Below are positions 58,747-64,000 of a stretch of 64,000 nt of DNA, one piece after another. Source of the stretch: Cololabis saira (Eukaryota; Chordata; Actinopteri; Beloniformes; Belonidae); assembly GCF_033807715.1 (NCBI RefSeq), contig NC_084600.1:45697324-45761323 (forward strand). The letters are read 5' to 3'. The notes under the pieces were generated by a model, which saw only the letters and a program-made list of their open reading frames with translations, had not been told where the DNA came from and searched no databases. The position numbers and the translations under genes were made by a program. Position 1 is the stretch's first letter. The number at the start of each line of letters is the position of its first letter.

Positions 58747-58787
58747 CATAGACATATAAACGTATATAAACGTTTATATGTCTATGG
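58747..58787. repeat. Perfect hairpin (tagacatataaacg)
   Basis: atagacatataaacg-tatata-cgtttatatgtctat can fold into an AT-rich stem of about 15-17 bp. It is probably the end of a small foldback element. Confidence 0.7.
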
Positions 58788-58859
58788 TCAAACCGACCTC
58801 TCAACGTGTCGAGGCGCCACCTGGTGGTGGAAGGTGGAATATGAGTATTCCTGGGATAC

Positions 58860-59235
58860 TGATCCCTGTTTTTTTCCCAATGCTCATTAAAGGCTAATCA
58901 AAGTGAAAGAAAGGTATATAATATAACAAAAATGTGACTACATTTTTGTGTATGTCACAGTTAGCACTGTTGCCTCACAGCAAGAAGGTTCCTGGTTCCA
59001 CTCCCGGGCCCGGCTGGGGTTTCCTCCAGGTCCTCCGGCTTCACAGGATAAAACTAGAAGATGGATGGAGCAGGGACTCCAACATGTCTCTACTGCATTA
59101 GCTGCAGGTTAATTACACGTCTGCTAAATGAAGGCTGAGGGTGAAATGTCCTGAATTGACTCATGTCAGTATTGTTGTAGTATTAATGTTTTAGTAGCAA
59201 CATCTTAGAAGTATCGGCCTCCACGACTCCAGCAG
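58860..59235. other. Intergenic DNA, possible worn element
   Basis: gttagcactgttgcctcaca-gcaagaaggttcctggtt...ggtttcctccaggtcctccg...cttcacagg resembles a widespread fish dispersed repeat. No gene. Confidence 0.5.
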
Positions 59236-59239
59236 GTCA

Positions 59240-59425
59240 TTGACTTTTTTCTCAAGATTTCAACATTTTTTCTCGAAATTTTGATTTTTTATTTCGACTT
59301 TTTTATCAACATTTCGACTTTTTTTCTCGACATTTCGACATTTTTCTCGACATTTCGACTTTTTTTCTCGAAATTTTGCCTTTTTTCTCGACATTTCGAC
59401 TTTTTTCTCAACTTTTTTCTCAACA
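59240..59425. repeat. TTTCGACATTTTTTCTCGA repeat
   Basis: About ten loose units of ttttttctcgacatttcgac; similar in kind to the ttgaaattttgatgaaaaag run in the 2.56-kb blocks (opposite strand). Confidence 0.85.
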
Positions 59426-59429
59426 TTTC

Positions 59430-60440
59430 TCATGCATTTCTCGTCCTCATTTCAAGTTTTTTAACTAGTGAAACAGATGATTTGTCCCTAATAAAGGCCT
59501 TAAATGTTTCCCACCTCAAACTAGCCGACGTTCCAGAAGTTTTACGTTCAAAATACAAGTCAATATGTTTGTTTAATAAATCTACAAATGCAGGTCCATG
59601 AGCCGCTCTGGCTGGAGTTTTTACAAGATTATCATTTTACAAGATTATCATCCTCAGATTATCATCTTCATATATTCATCTTCTCTTACAGTTTATTTAC
59701 AAGCTCATCATCCTCAGATATCCTGGATATATCTGATATAGATAGGACTAAGCTTCTATACTGACACTCTTTAACCCTGGAAACAAATAATGCAGAAACT
59801 ATGAAATAATGAGTTTTATAAGTTCTAGAATAACAGGAATATTCCACATAGCTCCAAATATCCAATAAATGTATCTCTTTTATAAAATGGTAATTATGTT
59901 CCTGGACCTGGTGTGGGTTTTATTAAAGTCTGGAGATTATTCTGATGGATCCAGTTGCAGTTAAAGTTTAGTTTTAGTTTAGTTTTTTAGTTTTTAGAGT
60001 CTCCAGACACCACAGAGTTTACAGAGATCTGAAATTATCAGGAATAAATTGTTATAGAATTTAGGATCATCTTCATTTGGACCTTAAACATTTATCAGAT
60101 TTATATTTCCAGATAATAAAGAACCTTGGACTATAATATAATAAATATCTGCCAGCAGGTCAGCTAAAACATTATTAATTATGGATCAGTATCACGACTA
60201 GTATAAGGAGCAGAAACACCTGACCCTTTTATAACTCATTATCTGAGAGAAATCCTGCTCAGAAAATCAGTTTCCTGTTAGAAAACTATTTCTGATTGTA
60301 AGTTTTTAAGTTGTAATTTGATCCTGCTCATCAAACTTGTTTTATCTTTGCAATTTTATTCCAACCTCTACAGTTTAATGAGGTGAATTTTATCTTAAAG
60401 CTATTTTGTTTGTAAGTTATTTGGTTTGTGTTGGTAGTGC
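59430..60440. other. Intergenic AT-rich DNA, nothing recognised
   Basis: No ORF with family resemblance and no clear repeat apart from small duplications (acaagattatcat). Confidence 0.4.
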
Positions 60441-60450
60441 GATGGAGACA

Positions 60451-60480
60451 ACCCCCCCCCCCCCCCCCCCCCCCAAAAAA
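60451..60480. repeat. Homopolymer C then A run
   Basis: About 23 C followed by a run of A and (aaat)n; likely length-variable. Confidence 0.9.
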
Positions 60481-60715
60481 AATAAATAAATAAATTAAAT
60501 AATATAATAATAAAATAAAATAAGCCATGAGGCTTTTTGGTCAAAAAAGAAAAAAAAAAACATCTTAAAATGTAAATGACCAAAACAAAATAAACTAAAC
60601 TAAAAAAAACTAAAACTAAACTAACCATTTTATCTTTATTTCTTATTATTGAATGAATTAACTTTTCCAGCCTGAACAGAGATTGTAGTAAATCAGTTAA
60701 CGTGAACATCAGAAC

Positions 60716-60718
<3 letters not shown>

Positions 60719-60809
<91 letters not shown>
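60719..60809. repeat. (TA)n microsatellite
   Basis: About 45 TA dinucleotides, followed by tatggtgaggacgggg. Confidence 0.95.
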
Positions 60810-60811
<2 letters not shown>

Positions 60812-61129
60812 TGAGGACGGGGAAGTTTCTCCAGTAACTCTGACCTGTTGGCGCCCCCTGGCGGTCATAATGTGGTAACATCTTTCTCTGGTTCACACAT
60901 TGATGAATAAACATCGGAGATTAGTCTTTTATTAAAGTCCGAGGTTAATGATCTTTTAATCCTATTCCAAGTATTATTATTATTATTTTTTATTTTCTAT
61001 TCCAAGTATTGACTGAATGTTTGGTGAAATGTCTCTTGGTTTGTATTCGTCACATTTACATTTACAGACACTTTATGAACCTAATAAAGTGGACACTAAA
61101 TGTGTTTGAGTTTTGCACCTTTATGAAAA

Positions 61130-61880
61130 AATATATATATCTATAAAAAATACAGCTTTATATCTTTAAAAAAAGAATTTGAGATTTAAATGGTTGATGT
61201 TGTCGTAGAATCTGACGGTAAAATTAGGTGTAACACCGGAGTGACGCATATTCCGGTTCCGGTATTAACGTTTAAGAACTTTAAATGTTTTTGTTTTTTT
61301 TAACAATAGAACTTATCAGGATAAATCATGAACATGTTATTACCATTTTCACATGTGTTGCAGCACCACGTTTGTACAATCTGGTATATTTATTGTAGAA
61401 CGTGAAAAGTTATTTTTTGCCAGTTTTATTCACTAATTAAACCTGTTGCCTTTTCAGTCGGTGTAATTACCAAGACTAAAATCATAAACTGTATAATGTA
61501 GGATATAAATATAAACCGCACTCTAAAAAATACATCTTTTTATCTTTAAAAGAAGAATTTGAGATTTAAATGGTTGATGTTTACTGTCGAATCTGACGGG
61601 GGCCGAATTAGGTGTAACACCGGAGTGACGCGATTTCCGGTTCCGGGATTAACGTTTTAAACTTAAAATGTTTTTGTATTTTTTAAGAATCAAACTTATC
61701 AGGATAAATCATGAACATGTTATTACCTTTTCACGTTTGTAAAATCTTGTATATTTGTTGTAGAACGTGAAAAGTTATTTTTATTTTTTATTTTTCACTC
61801 TTTCCTGTTGCTTTTTCGGTCCGTATAATTAAATAAAATAAAATAATAGTCTGTATAATGTAAGATATAAATATAAACCG
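61130..61880. repeat. Two-copy tandem duplication (~385 bp)
   Basis: tatctttaaaa.aagaatttgagatttaaatggttgatgt...gtgtaacaccggagtgacgc...ttccggttccgg..ttaacgtttt...tcaggataaatcatgaacatg occurs from about 61158 and again from about 61540. The copies have diverged by small indels. Confidence 0.88.
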
Positions 61881-62107
61881 GACTCACTTAATGCTGGGCG
61901 TTTTTTTTTTTCTTTTGTTTGCCTTGATTTGCTTTGATTTTGACTACATTTATTTAAATATACATATAATTGAGTATTATAACAGTTATTGAAACTTTAT
62001 ATTCTGTTTTTTTTTTTTTTTACTTTTTGTACGCTTTTTTATCTTTAGCTTTTTTTATCCTGCATGTTCGAAATAAAACCTTAGTAAAACTCCGATCCTA
62101 ACCCTAA

Positions 62108-62137
62108 CGGGAACTCCATCTCCCAGAATGCTCCGCG
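62108..62137. promoter_or_regulatory. ZNF143/SBS-type promoter motif
   Basis: gaactccatctcccagaatgctccgcgg closely fits ACTACAATTCCCAGAATGC, the motif bound by ZNF143/THAP11 at CpG-island promoters. It lies 1.4 kb before the irf2bp1 start, at the edge of a GC-rich block. Confidence 0.65.
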
Positions 62138-62139
62138 GG

Positions 62140-62330
62140 AACATGGCGTCGGTGTTTCCGGTGTCTTGTAACATTTCACTTCCTTCCACACTGGCCGACG
62201 CGGACGAGCCGAGACGAACTGAGACAAAAACGCTGCAAAGTTGCTGCTGTCGCGGCCGCTAGCCCGGAATCGAACCCGCGCCCACCGCGGAGTTTTAATG
62301 CGCGGGATGCGGGGCGGGGAGTGAGGCTGC
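62140..62330 (+). promoter_or_regulatory. irf2bp1: Probable irf2bp1 promoter / first untranslated exon
   Basis: GC-rich with several CpGs (gcgtcggtgtttccgg, ctggccgacgcggacgagcc, gcggccgctagcccgg). It contains a short upstream ATG frame opening MASVFPVSCNISLP that does not join the main CDS. Position and motif content suggest the transcription start lies here. Confidence 0.5.
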
Positions 62331-63505
62331 GGGGAGTGAAGGGGAGTGAGGTGCGGGTTCCAGAGCTGCGGGTTCGAGGCTCAAGGGCTGCGGAGCGGGT
62401 TAGTGCGGGGCTGTGAGGGGTTGAGGGTTCGAAGCTCCAGGCTCAAGGGCTGCGGAGCGGGTTAGTGCGGGGCTTCAAGGGGTTGAGGGTTCGAGGCTCC
62501 AGGCTGTTCCAGATTAAGGGTTCCAGGTTCAGGTTTCCAGGTTTCTAGGGTTCCAGGGTTGCAGATTTAAGTCAAATCAAGTCAAATTTTAATGAAATAG
62601 CAAATGTACAAACGGCCAAAGTGCTTAAATGCTTCACAGGGAGATTTTTCAGATGCTTTAGAAAGAAATAAGAAAAGAAAAGGGTTAAAAGAGAAAATCT
62701 GGGTAAAACAATATAAAAAAGACACTAATTTAAAGCAAAGGGAGAAAAGGAGAGTCTTTAACTGAGATTTAAAACTATTTACAGACTGGGCAGGTTAGGA
62801 TTCTGGGATTCTAACGTTCCAGGTTAGAGTTCCAGGTTCCAGGGCCGCAGGTTCAGGGTTTAAGGGTTTAGGGTTTAGGGTACCAGGGCCGCAGGTTCAG
62901 GATTCTAGGTTCCAGGTTAGAGTTCCAGGGCCGCAGGTTTAAGAGTTTAGGGTTTAGGGTACCAGGGCCGTAGGTTAAGGGTTTAAGGGTTTAGGGTTTA
63001 GGGTACCAGGGCCGCAGGTTCAGGATTCTAGGTTCCTGGTTAGAGTTCCAGGGCCGTTTGCTGCAGGTTTAGCGTTTAAGGGCTCGGCCGTAGGTTCAGG
63101 GTTTAAAGGTTCCAGGGTACCAGGGCCGTTTGCTGCGGGTTTAGGGTTCCAGGGTTCTCCAGGTTACCAGGACCGCAGGTTAAGGATTCTATGGTTGCAG
63201 GTTCAAGATTAAGGGTTTAAGGGTTCCAGGGTGTTCCAGGTTCCAGTTTTCGGGTACAGATTAAGGGTTCCAGGTTAGAGTTCCAGGTTCCAGGGCCGCA
63301 GGTTAAGGATTCTATGGTTGCAGGTTCAAGATTAAGGGTTTAAGGGTTCCAGGGTGTTCCAGGTTCCAGTTTCCAGGTCCAGGTTAGAGATCCAGGGTAC
63401 CAGGACCGCAGGTTAAGGATTCTAGGTTGTAGGTTCCAGGTCCAGGTTAATAGTTCCAGGTTCCAGGCCCGTAGATTAAGGGTTTAAGGGTTCTCCAGGT
63501 CCAGC
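62330..63505. repeat. Minisatellite-like leader (ggttccagggccgcaggtt), interrupted
   Basis: Loose units of gggttccaggttccagggcc-gcaggttaagg fill the interval to the irf2bp1 start. 62575-62785 is a non-repetitive insertion (aagtcaaatcaagtcaaatt...) resembling a dispersed fish repeat. The last units grade into ctccaggtccagctccaggc just before the start codon. Confidence 0.85.
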
Positions 63506-63521
63506 TCCAGGCCCCTGCACC

Positions 63522-64000
63522 ATGTCGGGCGCAGCGTCGCGGCGCCAGTGGTGCTACCTGTGCGACCTGCCGAAGATGCCGTGGGCGATGCTGTGGGAGT
63601 TCAGCGAGGCCGTGTGCCGCGGCTGCGTCAACTACGACGGAGCCGACCGCATCGAGCTGCTGATCGACACGGCCCGGCAGCTCAAGAGCTCCCACGGGGT
63701 CCTGGAGCGGCCCGCGGGGGGCCCGGGGGGGCCCGGGGCCAAGCCGGGCCCCCCCGAGGCGGCGGGCCGGCCCGGCGGCCGCGGGGACTACGTGCTAACC
63801 GCCCGCCTGCCCAACGGGCTGCACCGGGCCGAGGACGAGGCCCGGCAGAGCCCCAACCCGCCCCGCCGGGCCCTGGGGGGCCCCGCGCTGCACGGGTCCC
63901 TGTCCCTGCTGGCCCCGGGCCTGGTGCCGGGCCCCCAGGGGCTGCTGGCGGGCCCCCACGGCCTGTTGGGCCTGCAGGGCGCCCGGGCCCTGCGGCCGGG
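63522..64000 (+). CDS. irf2bp1: Interferon regulatory factor 2-binding protein 1, 5' part
   Basis: Nuclear co-repressor of the IRF2BP family. ATG (Kozak cacc-ATG) opens [20 protein letters not shown], then [20 protein letters not shown] and [19 protein letters not shown]. This is the N-terminal IRF2BP zinc finger with paired Cys motifs CYLC and [19 protein letters not shown] follows IRF2BP1 rather than the QSCYLCDLPRMPWAM of IRF2BP2 and IRF2BPL. A Gly/Pro-rich disordered stretch with RLPNGL follows. The open frame runs off the window; the C-terminal RING-type domain is not included. The coding region is very GC-rich, with long G and C runs. Confidence 0.94.
   Translation, partial: MSGAASRRQWCYLCDLPKMPWAMLWEFSEAVCRGCVNYDGADRIELLIDTARQLKSSHGVLERPAGGPGGPGAKPGPPEAAGRPGGRGDYVLTARLPNGLHRAEDEARQSPNPPRRALGGPALHGSLSLLAPGLVPGPQGLLAGPHGLLGLQGARALRP

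Overview
This is nuclear DNA from a vertebrate, almost certainly a teleost fish. It holds spliced genes with GT-AG introns, L1- and L2/CR1-type LINE fragments, hAT-like and TA-target MITEs, a Ty3/gypsy remnant, an endogenous retrovirus remnant and interstitial TTAGGG repeats. The sequence does not fix the species. Tandem repeats fill well over a third of the window, which is high even for fish.

Three genes lie on the + strand. (1) 643-26744: the 3' part of an NCX-type Na+/Ca2+ exchanger, best matched to slc8a2 (NCX2). Eleven exons and a possible 24-nt microexon run from the alpha-1 repeat through the XIP region, CBD1, CBD2 and alpha-2 repeat to the stop; the N-terminal exons lie upstream. (2) 38937-57506: a nearly complete hnrnpl (hnRNP L) gene with four RRMs on thirteen exons, plus a candidate 36-nt cassette exon. 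One intron is AT-AC (U12 type). One exon has a single-base frameshift in a C run. (3) 63522 to the end: the 5' part of irf2bp1, with a ZNF143-like promoter motif at about 62.1 kb. The human orthologues of all three are on 19q13, which supports the slc8a2 and irf2bp1 names. The exchanger works at the plasma membrane, hnRNP L is a nuclear splicing regulator and IRF2BP1 is a transcriptional co-repressor; nothing links them except position.

Layout: 0.6-5.8 kb, exchanger exons separated by minisatellites, a LINE fragment and a MITE; 5.8-13.5 kb, one 7.7-kb minisatellite; 13.5-16.1 kb, mobile elements and CBD exons; 16.1-22 kb, a 5-kb minisatellite; 22-26.7 kb, terminal exchanger exons with MITEs and an L1 piece; 26.7-30.9 kb, 3' flank with copies of the gene's last codons and transposon debris; 30.9-38.9 kb, a 2.56-kb unit repeated three times, ending at the hnrnpl start codon; 38.9-57.5 kb, hnrnpl; 57.5-62 kb, mostly featureless AT-rich intergenic DNA; 62-64 kb, irf2bp1 promoter, leader and first codons.

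Main discovery candidate: many intronic minisatellites here are built from exon edges. Their units span an exon-intron junction, so they reiterate the splice donor or acceptor together with the adjoining codons. I see this at about fifteen junctions in two unrelated genes, in a U12 intron whose repeat carries the branch-site motif, at the exchanger stop codon and at the hnrnpl start. This looks like a genome-level process generating arrays of decoy splice sites. In the largest donor array most copies have lost the GT.
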